Assembly: GCA_965657945.1 (NCBI GenBank)
Contig: CBFHPW010000028.1
Coordinates: 1-27,230, forward strand
DNA length: 27,230 nucleotides
Direction of reading: 5' to 3'
Source: CAJJDF01 sp965657945
GTDB taxonomy: Bacteria; Bacteroidota; Bacteroidia; Flavobacteriales_D; CAJJDF01
In this document: piece by piece, positions 13,579-21,259 of the stretch
Layout of the letters: each line of letters opens with the position of its first letter
Position numbering within the stretch: position 1 is the first letter of the stretch
Made by a program: the position numbers and the translations under genes
Notes under the pieces: generated by a model
Told to the model about the DNA's origin: nothing
What the model saw: the letters and a program-made list of their open reading frames with translations, nothing else
Database searches by the model: none

Positions 13579-15486
13579 ATGAGTAATTATCACATAAAAC
13601 ACCTAGAAGAATATTACAAAGTTTACCGAAAATCAGTAAGAGAACCCGAAGTATTTTGGGAAGAAATAGCTGAAGAGCATTTTAGCTGGCGAAAAAGATG
13701 GGACAACGTACTGAGTTGGGATTTTAAAACCCCAGAAATAAAATGGTTTGAGGGAGCAAAACTCAATATCACAGAGAATTGTATTGACAGACATTTAAGA
13801 ACTAAAGGAGATAAAACGGCTATTTTGTTCGAGCCCAACAATCCAAATGAGTCTGCTCAACACATTACCTATAAAGAATTGGCAAAAAGAGTGAATCAAT
13901 TTGCTAACGTATTGAAGGAGAATGGGATTCAAAAAGGAGACCGAGTATGTATTTATTTGCCTATGATTCCGGAATTAGCAATTTCTCTCTTGGCTTGTGC
14001 AAGAATTGGAGCAATTCATTCAGTGGTATTTGCCGGATTTTCTTCAACAGCACTTTCCACAAGAATAAACGATAGTGACTGCAAAATGGTAATTACCTCT
14101 GATGGTTCATACCGAGGAGCCAAAACAATTAATTTAAAAGGAATTGTAGATGAGGCATTGGAATCCTGCAATGGAGTCAATACAGTATTAGTTGCAAAAA
14201 GAATAAATTCAGATGTTTCGATGAAAGAAGGTAGAGACAAATGGTTGCAACCTTTGCTTGACACTGCCTCAACTGAATGTGAACCTGAAATTATGGATGC
14301 GGAAGACCCCTTATTCATTTTATATACTTCAGGCTCTACTGGTACACCAAAAGGAATGGTTCACACTACTGCTGGTTACATGGTGAACACGGCTTATACA
14401 TTTAAAAATGTGTTCAATTACCGAGCAGATGACATATATTGGTGTACCGCTGATATTGGCTGGATAACAGGACACAGTTACATCGTATATGGACCATTAG
14501 CTAATGGAGCAACAACTGTAATGTTTGAAGGAGTTCCTAGCTATCCTGATATGGGAAGATTCTGGGAGGTTGTAGCAAAACACAAAGTAACTCAATTTTA
14601 CACTGCTCCCACTGCAATTCGTGCATTGGGGAAGGAGAGTTTAGATTTTGTAAATAAATACGATTTATCTTCTTTAAAAGTACTTGGTTCGGTAGGTGAA
14701 CCAATAAATGAGGAAGCATGGCATTGGTACAACGAAAACATAGGAAAATCCAAATCTCCCGTAGTGGATACATGGTGGCAAACCGAAACTGGAGCGATTA
14801 TGATTTCCCCATTGCCTTACGTAACACCTACCATTCCCACTTTTGCCAGTTTGCCTTTGCCAGGAATTCAACCTTGCTTGATGGACGAAAATTCACAAGA
14901 ACTGAAAGGAAATCAAGTAGAAGGAAGATTGTGTGTAAAATTTCCTTGGCCATCTATGGCACGAACCATTTGGGGAAATCATCAGAGGTACAAAGAGACT
15001 TATTTTTCGGCATATGAGGATAAATACTTCACTGGAGATGGCGCACTAAGAGATGCAGTAGGCTATTACCGAATTACAGGAAGAGTAGATGATGTAATCA
15101 TTGTTTCGGGTCATAACCTGGGAACTGCACCCATTGAAGACGCGATAAACGAACATCCTGCTGTAGCAGAATCAGCAATTGTTGGTTTTCCTCATGACAT
15201 AAAAGGAAATGCGCTTTATGGATATATAACTCTGAAAGAAACAGGTGAAGGAAGAGATCACGACAATTTAAGAAAAGAGATAAATCAAATGATTACGGAG
15301 CGAATTGGCCCCATATCTAAGCTAGATAAAATCCAGTTTACCAATGGATTACCAAAAACTAGATCTGGAAAAATCATGCGAAGGATCTTGAGAAAAATTG
15401 CGGGAAAAGATACTGGAAACCTAGGCGACACTTCTACTCTACTGAATCCAGAATGTGTGCAAGAAATTATGGACAATGCTTTGTAA
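13579..15486 (+). CDS. acs: Acetyl-CoA synthetase (AMP-forming)
   Basis: This 635-residue enzyme, close to the usual 650, carries the Acs motifs YTSGSTGTPKG (residues 249-259), YWCTADIGWITGHSYIVYGP, GSVGEP with Val372, DTWWQTETG (397-405), YFTGDGA and VDDVIIVSGHNLGTAPIE. The catalytic Lys598 is in PKTRSGKIMRR, the site acetylated in many Acs enzymes to switch them off. It converts acetate, ATP and CoA to acetyl-CoA by way of acetyl-AMP. It is the last gene of the sensor/activation unit, 12 bases after its paralogue prpE. The two share a fold but differ at the acyl-pocket residue, so they look like a specialised pair rather than a recent duplication. Confidence 0.95.
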   Translation: MSNYHIKHLEEYYKVYRKSVREPEVFWEEIAEEHFSWRKRWDNVLSWDFKTPEIKWFEGAKLNITENCIDRHLRTKGDKTAILFEPNNPNESAQHITYKELAKRVNQFANVLKENGIQKGDRVCIYLPMIPELAISLLACARIGAIHSVVFAGFSSTALSTRINDSDCKMVITSDGSYRGAKTINLKGIVDEALESCNGVNTVLVAKRINSDVSMKEGRDKWLQPLLDTASTECEPEIMDAEDPLFILYTSGSTGTPKGMVHTTAGYMVNTAYTFKNVFNYRADDIYWCTADIGWITGHSYIVYGPLANGATTVMFEGVPSYPDMGRFWEVVAKHKVTQFYTAPTAIRALGKESLDFVNKYDLSSLKVLGSVGEPINEEAWHWYNENIGKSKSPVVDTWWQTETGAIMISPLPYVTPTIPTFASLPLPGIQPCLMDENSQELKGNQVEGRLCVKFPWPSMARTIWGNHQRYKETYFSAYEDKYFTGDGALRDAVGYYRITGRVDDVIIVSGHNLGTAPIEDAINEHPAVAESAIVGFPHDIKGNALYGYITLKETGEGRDHDNLRKEINQMITERIGPISKLDKIQFTNGLPKTRSGKIMRRILRKIAGKDTGNLGDTSTLLNPECVQEIMDNAL

Positions 15487-15533
15487 GCTCATCAATTAAA
15501 AATCTTTAAAGTCGCCTTGAAATTGGTTCAGGG

Positions 15534-15568
15534 TCTGTTTGTTAGTATCATCGCTACTAATAAACAGA
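15534..15568. repeat. Long hairpin between acs and msrA
   Basis: TCTGTTTGTTAGTA (15534-15547) pairs along all 14 bases with TACTAATAAACAGA (15555-15568), with one G-T wobble, around a 7-base loop. There is no T-run on either side. It sits between convergent genes, so it may end transcription in both directions or be part of a dispersed repeat together with the next hairpin. Confidence 0.6.
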
Positions 15569-15598
15569 TTCCGTCCCGAATGGTCGAGACGGAATGAC
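15569..15598. repeat. Second hairpin, directly abutting the first, ending in a GAATGAC tail
   Basis: TTCCGTC (15569-15575) pairs with GACGGAA (15588-15594). The stem extends past one mismatch by CG/CG, and TGAC follows. The GGAATGAC end resembles the AAATGAC end of the element at 1022-1122, suggesting a related family of Bacteroidota intergenic repeats. Hairpin pairing is direct; the family link is inferred. Confidence 0.5.
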
Positions 15599-15617
15599 TG
15601 GTTTAGTGTTTAATTCC

Positions 15618-16304
15618 TTACTTCACTAACTCGGGAAAAGCCTTTTTAAATCGATTCAATCTAGGGACTGAAACTGCACGAATATAGGATTGGTTTGGGT
15701 GGAGTTTCTCGTAATCTTGATGGTAATCTTCTGCCTTCCAAAATTTCTCAAACTTCCTTACCTCGGCAGCTGGGTTCAAGCCTTTGGCTTTTAATTCAGT
15801 AACTTTGGCCTCAATTATCGCTTTTTCAGAATCATCTGAGTAGAAAGCGATTGTTCTATATTGGCTTCCATTATCAGGTCCTTGCCCATTTACTTGTTCA
15901 ATGTTTTGAGTCCCATAAAAAACATCAACCAATTCCTTAAAACTAATAATCGAAGAATCATAAATCACTTCCACTGCTTCGGCATGTCCCGTTTTTCCTG
16001 TATTGGATGATTCATAAGTTGGGTTTTTGGTGTGCCCTCCCGAATATCCAGAAATTACTTCACTTACGCCTTTTGTATGTTCATAAATGGCCTCTACACA
16101 CCAGAAACATCCACTCGCAAAATGTGCTTCAGCAAATTTATCCGGATTTGGGTAAACCGTTTCTTTCGGAGATTCTTCTGTTTTGGCATCGGCTAGTTCG
16201 TTTGTTGATTCAGTTTCGGGAAGCCCAGCATCTGCCTGTACTTTGCTAGAATTACAAGAGATCAAAAAGAAACTCACAACAAAGGGTAGGAAATATATTT
16301 TCAT
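15618..16304 (-). CDS. msrA: Peptide-methionine (S)-S-oxide reductase MsrA, lipoprotein form
   Basis: The 228-residue product begins with a lipoprotein signal (MKIYFLPFVVSFFLISC, lipid-carrying Cys17) and an acidic Glu/Ala/Thr-rich linker (about 18-55), followed by the MsrA domain. The catalytic motif is ASGCFWCVEAIYEH with Cys66 as nucleophile. Cys69 is the only other Cys of the mature domain, so it probably resolves the disulfide. Other motifs are GYSGGHTKNPTYE, GHAEAVEV, GSQYRTIAFY and YHQDYEKLHPNQSYI. It reduces methionine-S-sulfoxide in proteins, here outside the cytoplasm and membrane-anchored. It is convergent with acs and divergent from marR. A weak -7-like TAATTTCG lies on its strand (16330-16337 in + coordinates). 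Confidence 0.95.
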   Translation of the reverse strand: MKIYFLPFVVSFFLISCNSSKVQADAGLPETESTNELADAKTEESPKETVYPNPDKFAEAHFASGCFWCVEAIYEHTKGVSEVISGYSGGHTKNPTYESSNTGKTGHAEAVEVIYDSSIISFKELVDVFYGTQNIEQVNGQGPDNGSQYRTIAFYSDDSEKAIIEAKVTELKAKGLNPAAEVRKFEKFWKAEDYHQDYEKLHPNQSYIRAVSVPRLNRFKKAFPELVK

Positions 16305-16395
16305 AAAATAAATGGGTTTAATAGTACAACGAAATTAGGCGATTTTACTTACTATTTCCACAATAAGTATATCTTTCACAAACAAAACATGCATA

Positions 16396-16413
16396 TAGTT
16401 GCATATACAACTA
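16396..16413. promoter_or_regulatory. Palindromic operator of the MarR-type regulator
   Basis: TAGTTGCATATACAACTA is an inverted repeat (TAGTTG/CAACTA) symmetric at all but one base pair. It has the size and TTG...CAA character of MarR-family operators. It covers the -33 region of the marR promoter, so binding would block transcription of the whole efflux operon. That the neighbouring MarR protein is the ligand is inferred from position. Confidence 0.7.
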
Positions 16414-16422
16414 AATTGTATT

Positions 16423-16430
16423 TACCTTTG
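16423..16430 (+). promoter_or_regulatory. -7 promoter element of the marR-efflux operon
   Basis: TACCTTTG fits the Bacteroidota sigma-A -7 consensus TAnnTTTG exactly. A GTTG at 16398-16401 lies about 21 bases upstream as a -33 candidate, inside the operator. The predicted transcript start falls at about the GTG codon at 16435, giving a leaderless or nearly leaderless mRNA. Confidence 0.65.
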
Positions 16431-16434
16431 TTCT

Positions 16435-16905
16435 GTGAATCAAAAAACAGAAATAGAATTTAAAGATTCTCTTGGACCTTGGATTGGACGAACGATGAAA
16501 TTAATCGAACATAAGATTGAAGACATTTTGGCCGAACACTCCATAGATTTGAGTAGAATGCAATTTGTTGTTCTGAAAACAATTGAAGAAAATGATGGGA
16601 TTTCACAAAATGAATTGGCTCATTTCGCAAATCGTAATAAGTCCTCTCTCACCCGAATGATCAATACGCTTATCGCCAAAGACTTTATTACAAAATGTGT
16701 GTCTGAGAGTGACAAAAGAAAAAATCACATTCACATTACAAAACTAGGGGAAGAAGTGTTGGAAAAAGCTATTCCACATTTCAGAAAAATGGCTCTTAAC
16801 ATTGAAGAGCACTTATCTTCATTAGAAATAGAACAAACGAAACGAATACTAAAAAAAATACAAGAAAACGTATCTGGACAAGAAGCTGGTCCTTTTTTTA
16901 ATTAA
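16435..16905 (+). CDS. MarR-family transcriptional regulator of the efflux operon
   Basis: Starting at GTG 16435 the product is 156 residues. An upstream in-frame TTG at 16399 would place coding sequence over the operator and the -7 element and is unlikely. The winged helix is visible at about residues 57-105: ISQNELAHFANRNKSSLTRM (recognition helix), INTLIAKDFITK and the wing SESDKRKNHIHIT with the typical D-x-R. N- and C-terminal helices form the dimer interface. The only Cys lies in the wing region, so this is not an OhrR-type peroxide sensor. It sits 7 bases before the membrane-fusion gene; repression of its own operon, relieved by a small-molecule pump substrate, is inferred. Confidence 0.88.
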   Translation: MNQKTEIEFKDSLGPWIGRTMKLIEHKIEDILAEHSIDLSRMQFVVLKTIEENDGISQNELAHFANRNKSSLTRMINTLIAKDFITKCVSESDKRKNHIHITKLGEEVLEKAIPHFRKMALNIEEHLSSLEIEQTKRILKKIQENVSGQEAGPFFN

Positions 16906-16912
16906 AATTTTT

Positions 16913-18034
16913 ATGAAAAAAGCAATCCAAATCCCATTGGCAATCGCCATAATCGCAGGCGCTGTCGGGCTTAAAAACTTGATGGAAAGCAACAAAAAAA
17001 CTCCTGAGAAAAAAACTGAAAAAACCCTCAAACTAGTTTCGGTTGAAAGAGTTAAGAATGGTTCTTTGCCTATTCAAATAAAAAGTACCGGTTCTATCTT
17101 AGCAAAAGACCGAACTGTGCTTTACTCCGAAGTTCAAGGAGTGTTCCAAAAAACTTCCAAGCCTTTTAAACCGGGTGTGAAGTACTCCGTTGGTGAGCCG
17201 CTTATTCGAATAAATAATACGGAGTTTTCGGCTTCTGTAAAGTCACAACGAATCAATTTCAAAAGCTTGATAACGGGAACTTTAGCTGATATACAGTTTG
17301 ATTATCCTGCTGAACTGAGTACATGGAAAAATTATGTTAACTCTATTTCAGCAGAAAAATCCTTACCTGTTTTGCCTAAATCAACCAATGAAAACTTTTC
17401 GAATTATCTTTCTGGAAAAGGAATTACAACCAATTATTACACCATTAAAAATCTTGAAACACGCTTGGGAAAATATTCGCTAACGGCTCCATTCTCTGGC
17501 GTATTAGTTGAAGCAAACATTACACCGGGAACTTTGGTTTCGCCTGGGCAAAAACTCGGAGAATTTATCAAAACTGGCGTGTATGAACTGGAACTGAACG
17601 TAAATGCAAGTATGACGGACTTCCTTCAGATTGGAAAAAAAGTGTCTTTATTCACTACAGACAAGTCTCAGCAATACGAAGGAAAGGTTACTCGAGTGAA
17701 CTCTCAGATAGATAGAGCCACACAAACTGTGCAACTATTTGTGGAGGTTATTTCTTCGCAATTAACTGAAGGTGAGTATCTAGAGGCAGATATTAATGCT
17801 CAAAATGTAGAGAATGTTTGTCAAATAAAAAGAAGTTTGATTATAGACGAAAACTATGTATTTGTGTTGCGAGATAGTGCACTTCACAAACAAGAAATCT
17901 CTATCGTTCATTCCAACGAAAAGTCCATCATTGTAAAAGGATTAAAAGATTCTTCCTTGCTTGTAACGGTACCAGTTTCTGGTGGATATGAAGGAATGAA
18001 AGTTTCGGTACAAAATCAAGATTTAAACCAGTAA
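16913..18034 (+). CDS. RND efflux periplasmic adaptor (membrane-fusion protein)
   Basis: The 373-residue product starts with a membrane anchor (about residues 4-20; no lipobox Cys) and a Lys-rich linker. The HlyD/AcrA-like core follows: a first lipoyl half-motif (TGSILAKDRTVLYSEVQGVF), a helical middle section, the second half (YSLTAPFSGVLVEANITPGT, then LVSPGQKLGEF) and beta-barrel strands (YELELNVNASMTDFLQIGKK). Its role is to bridge the inner-membrane pump and outer-membrane channel. The gene lies between marR (7-base gap) and the pump gene (4-base gap), in one operon. Confidence 0.9.
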   Translation: MKKAIQIPLAIAIIAGAVGLKNLMESNKKTPEKKTEKTLKLVSVERVKNGSLPIQIKSTGSILAKDRTVLYSEVQGVFQKTSKPFKPGVKYSVGEPLIRINNTEFSASVKSQRINFKSLITGTLADIQFDYPAELSTWKNYVNSISAEKSLPVLPKSTNENFSNYLSGKGITTNYYTIKNLETRLGKYSLTAPFSGVLVEANITPGTLVSPGQKLGEFIKTGVYELELNVNASMTDFLQIGKKVSLFTTDKSQQYEGKVTRVNSQIDRATQTVQLFVEVISSQLTEGEYLEADINAQNVENVCQIKRSLIIDENYVFVLRDSALHKQEISIVHSNEKSIIVKGLKDSSLLVTVPVSGGYEGMKVSVQNQDLNQ

Positions 18035-18038
18035 AAGA

Positions 18039-21000
18039 ATGAAAAATCTACTCGCCTATTTTATTAAATATCCCATTGCAGGATGGATCATTGTCATTGG
18101 TTTCTTGCTATTTGGATACTTTGGGTTTACCACACTTACTTCCTCCTTTTTTCCCTTATCCGAATCGAGAATAATTAAAATCAATTTGGCTTACCCTGGC
18201 GCTTCTCCCCAAGAAATGGAAGAAGGCGTTGTGTTAAAAATTGAAGACAACCTGAAAGGAATTGAGGGGATAGATAGAGTGACCTCAAAATCTTATGAAA
18301 ATTCTGCAGCGGTTACAGTCGAAACAATTAAAGGGTATGACACCGACATTATTCTGGCAGAAGTAAAAAATGCGGTGGACAAGGTTCCTAGTTTTCCAAG
18401 TGGAATGGAGCCTCCGGTAATTGCCAAGCAAGAAGCAACAAGGCAAACAATCACTTTTGCTGTGAGTGGAAAAGGAATTCCCTTGAAGGTACTGAAGCAA
18501 AAAGCGCAAACAATCGAAAAAGAATTATTGCGAATGGAGGGGATTTCGCAAGTTTCGATTTCGGGTTTTCCAGACGAAGAAATAGAAATTGCCGTGACCG
18601 AAGCAGGACTTAGAGCTTACGGACTAAGTTTTCAGCAAGTAGCTACCGCAGTGGCACAAAATAGCTTGATTACAACCGGAGGTTCAATAAAAACTGAAGC
18701 CGAGGAATACCTAATTAGAGCCAGCAGTAGAGCTTACTTTGCCAATGAATTAGAAAACATTGTGGTGAAATCGTCACCAGACGGAAATGTAGTGCTATTG
18801 AAAGAAGTGGCCACCTTGCGAGATAAATTCAATGAAAATCCAAACGGCCTTTATTTCAACGGAAACAAAGCGGTAAATATTACGGTTCAAAACACAAACA
18901 GCGAAGATTTAATTTCGGCTGCGGACAAAGTAAAAGCGTACGTGTCAAAGTACAACCTGGCTTCAGATGATGTAGAATTAAATGTAACCTCAGACTCCTC
19001 CATCACCCTAACCCAAAGAACCGATTTACTTCTCGAAAATGCGATTGTTGGAATGTTTTTGGTTTTGTTGATTTTATCCATTTTTCTAAAACCACGTATT
19101 GCCATGTGGGTAGCATTTGGCCTGCCAATTTCCTTCTTGGGAATGTTTGCCATAGCTGGACAATTTGATGTGACAATCAATGTTCTTTCTTTATTTGCGA
19201 TGATTATTGTTATTGGAATCTTGGTGGATGATGGGATTGTTATTGCCGAAAATATTTTCTCTCACCACGAGAAAGGTAAAACTCCAGTAAGAGCTGCAAT
19301 TGATGGAACCTTGGAGGTAATTCCTCCTATCATTTCGGCTATCCTCACCACGATGCTTGCGTTTTCGACTTTCCTGTTTCTGGATGGAAGAATAGGAGAG
19401 TTTTTTGGAGAAGTTTCCGTTATCGTTCTTCTCACACTTTCGGTTTCTTTGATAGAAGCGCTGATTATTTTGCCTTCGCACATTGCGCATTCCAAAACAC
19501 TTCAAAAAGGAACAAAACCATACAAATTCAATCTGAAAGCAGAACAGTTTATGAACTTCTTGAGAGACAATCTGTATGAACCTGTTCTCAATTTTTTCTT
19601 GAAATACAAAGTGATTGGATTTGCCATAATGCTCAGTTTGCTAATTGTTACTATCGGTGGAATTAGTAGTGGCGTTATCCGAACTACCTTTTTTCCTCAA
19701 ATTGCAAGCGACAGGGTTCAAATCACCCTGAACATGCCGCAAGGAACAAATGAAAATGTAACTGATTCACTTATTTCTAACCTAGAAAGAAGTGTGTGGC
19801 AAGTGAACGAAAAGTTTAAAAACATTCAAGAAGGCGGCAAGTCGGTGGTATTAAACATTATCAAAACAATTGGCCCTGGTTCTTCAGTTGCTTCCTTAAC
19901 GGTTAATTTGCTTCAAGGAGAACTGAGAACGGTCTCTTCTCCCGAGATAACGAATGCCATTCAAGATACGGCAGATGAAATAATTGGAGCCGAGAGCCTC
20001 GTGTTTGGCTCGGGAGCCGTATTTGGAGGTTCGCCCATTGCCGTATCCCTTTTGGGAAATAATATCAATGAAATAAAAGCTGCAAAACTAGAACTAAAAG
20101 AGGCTCTTTCGCAGCTAGATGGAATAAAAGACATTACAGACAACGATCCACAAGGAATAAAGGAAATTAAGGTTACCTTAAAACCAAATGCTTACTTACT
20201 TGGATTCACCTTAAACAACGTAATGAGTCAAGTAAGAAGTGCGTTTTTTGGTGCTCAAGCTCAACGATTTCAGAGAGGAGAAGACGAAATAAAAGTGTGG
20301 GTGAGGTATGACGAAAAGGAAAGAAAATCGATTAATAACCTCAATAATATGCAACTTATTGCAAGTTCTGGCGAAAGAGTTCCGTTTGCTGAAATTGCTG
20401 AATACAACATTGCTCGAGGTGAAATCTCAATCAATCACCTCGAAGGGCAAAGAGAAATTCAAGTAAAAGCAGATTTGGTTGATCCAAAAGCAAGTGCAAC
20501 AGACTACATGAATACCTTGAAAAAAGAGATCATGCCAGGAATTTTAGCCAAATACACTTCTGTAACTCCGCTCTACGAAGGACAAAATAGAGAGGCTGTA
20601 AAAACTCAAAACTCCCTAAACCCAACAGGATGGATAATTCTCGTTTTTATCTACATCGTTATTGCGTTTACTTTTAGAAGTTACAGCCAACCTTTTGTGC
20701 TCATTGCCTTGGTTCCTTTTAGTTTGATTGGAATTGGCTGGGGTCACTGGATTCATGGGTTTTCCATAAACATTCTATCAGGGTTAGGAATTATAGCCCT
20801 CATCGGAATTATGGTAAATGACGGACTTGTATTGATTAGTAAATTTAACTCTAACCTAAAGCTAGGAATGAAATTTGACGATGCTCTAGCTGAAGCTTGT
20901 AAATCACGATTTAGAGCAATTTTCTTAACCACAATCACCACGGTTGCTGGACTTACTCCGCTTATCTTCGAAAAAAGTTTACAAGCTCAATTTCTAATTC

Positions 21001-21221
21001 CAATGGCTATCTCCATTGTGTACGGAATTATTATTGCCACTGTACTCACTTTACTTTTGCTCCCAATCTTTTTGTCTACTGTTAATAGTGTAAAAGTAGG
21101 CGTACTTTGGTTTTGGGAGTCAGAAAAATGGGCGTTTTGGAACACGGACAAACCAAGCTATGAGTCAGTTGAAAGAGCCGTAAAAGAATTACATGCCGAA
21201 CACGAAGAGGAAGAAGAATAA
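18039..21221 (+). CDS. RND-family efflux pump permease
   Basis: At 1060 residues it has full RND length: N-terminal helix (YPIAGWIIVIGFLLFGYFGF), two large periplasmic regions, and helices around residues 330-480 and 860-1020. The proton-relay pair in TM4 is Asp397-Asp398 (GILVDDGIVIAENIF). In TM10, where AcrB has Lys940-Asn941, this protein has Asn927-Asp928 (IGIMVNDGLVLISKF). This places it in the VNDxLVL subgroup of RND pumps rather than close AcrB/MexB relatives. It exports amphiphilic compounds by proton antiport with the adaptor and channel encoded on either side. The substrate cannot be read from sequence. The C-terminus is acidic (HAEHEEEEE). Confidence 0.95.
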   Translation: MKNLLAYFIKYPIAGWIIVIGFLLFGYFGFTTLTSSFFPLSESRIIKINLAYPGASPQEMEEGVVLKIEDNLKGIEGIDRVTSKSYENSAAVTVETIKGYDTDIILAEVKNAVDKVPSFPSGMEPPVIAKQEATRQTITFAVSGKGIPLKVLKQKAQTIEKELLRMEGISQVSISGFPDEEIEIAVTEAGLRAYGLSFQQVATAVAQNSLITTGGSIKTEAEEYLIRASSRAYFANELENIVVKSSPDGNVVLLKEVATLRDKFNENPNGLYFNGNKAVNITVQNTNSEDLISAADKVKAYVSKYNLASDDVELNVTSDSSITLTQRTDLLLENAIVGMFLVLLILSIFLKPRIAMWVAFGLPISFLGMFAIAGQFDVTINVLSLFAMIIVIGILVDDGIVIAENIFSHHEKGKTPVRAAIDGTLEVIPPIISAILTTMLAFSTFLFLDGRIGEFFGEVSVIVLLTLSVSLIEALIILPSHIAHSKTLQKGTKPYKFNLKAEQFMNFLRDNLYEPVLNFFLKYKVIGFAIMLSLLIVTIGGISSGVIRTTFFPQIASDRVQITLNMPQGTNENVTDSLISNLERSVWQVNEKFKNIQEGGKSVVLNIIKTIGPGSSVASLTVNLLQGELRTVSSPEITNAIQDTADEIIGAESLVFGSGAVFGGSPIAVSLLGNNINEIKAAKLELKEALSQLDGIKDITDNDPQGIKEIKVTLKPNAYLLGFTLNNVMSQVRSAFFGAQAQRFQRGEDEIKVWVRYDEKERKSINNLNNMQLIASSGERVPFAEIAEYNIARGEISINHLEGQREIQVKADLVDPKASATDYMNTLKKEIMPGILAKYTSVTPLYEGQNREAVKTQNSLNPTGWIILVFIYIVIAFTFRSYSQPFVLIALVPFSLIGIGWGHWIHGFSINILSGLGIIALIGIMVNDGLVLISKFNSNLKLGMKFDDALAEACKSRFRAIFLTTITTVAGLTPLIFEKSLQAQFLIPMAISIVYGIIIATVLTLLLLPIFLSTVNSVKVGVLWFWESEKWAFWNTDKPSYESVERAVKELHAEHEEEEE

Positions 21222-21259
21222 ACCTGCACACAGTGACACACGAATTAAAAACAAAAACA

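Noticed and set aside
16399..16434. TTG 16399 as start of the MarR regulator
   Set aside because: It lies inside the palindromic operator and upstream of the -7 element; the encoded extension (HIQLNCIYLCS) is not MarR-like.
19191..19505. 104-residue minus-strand frame inside the RND pump gene
   Set aside because: It is rich in Arg, Asn and Gln as expected from antisense of membrane-helix codons; the pump reading is certain.
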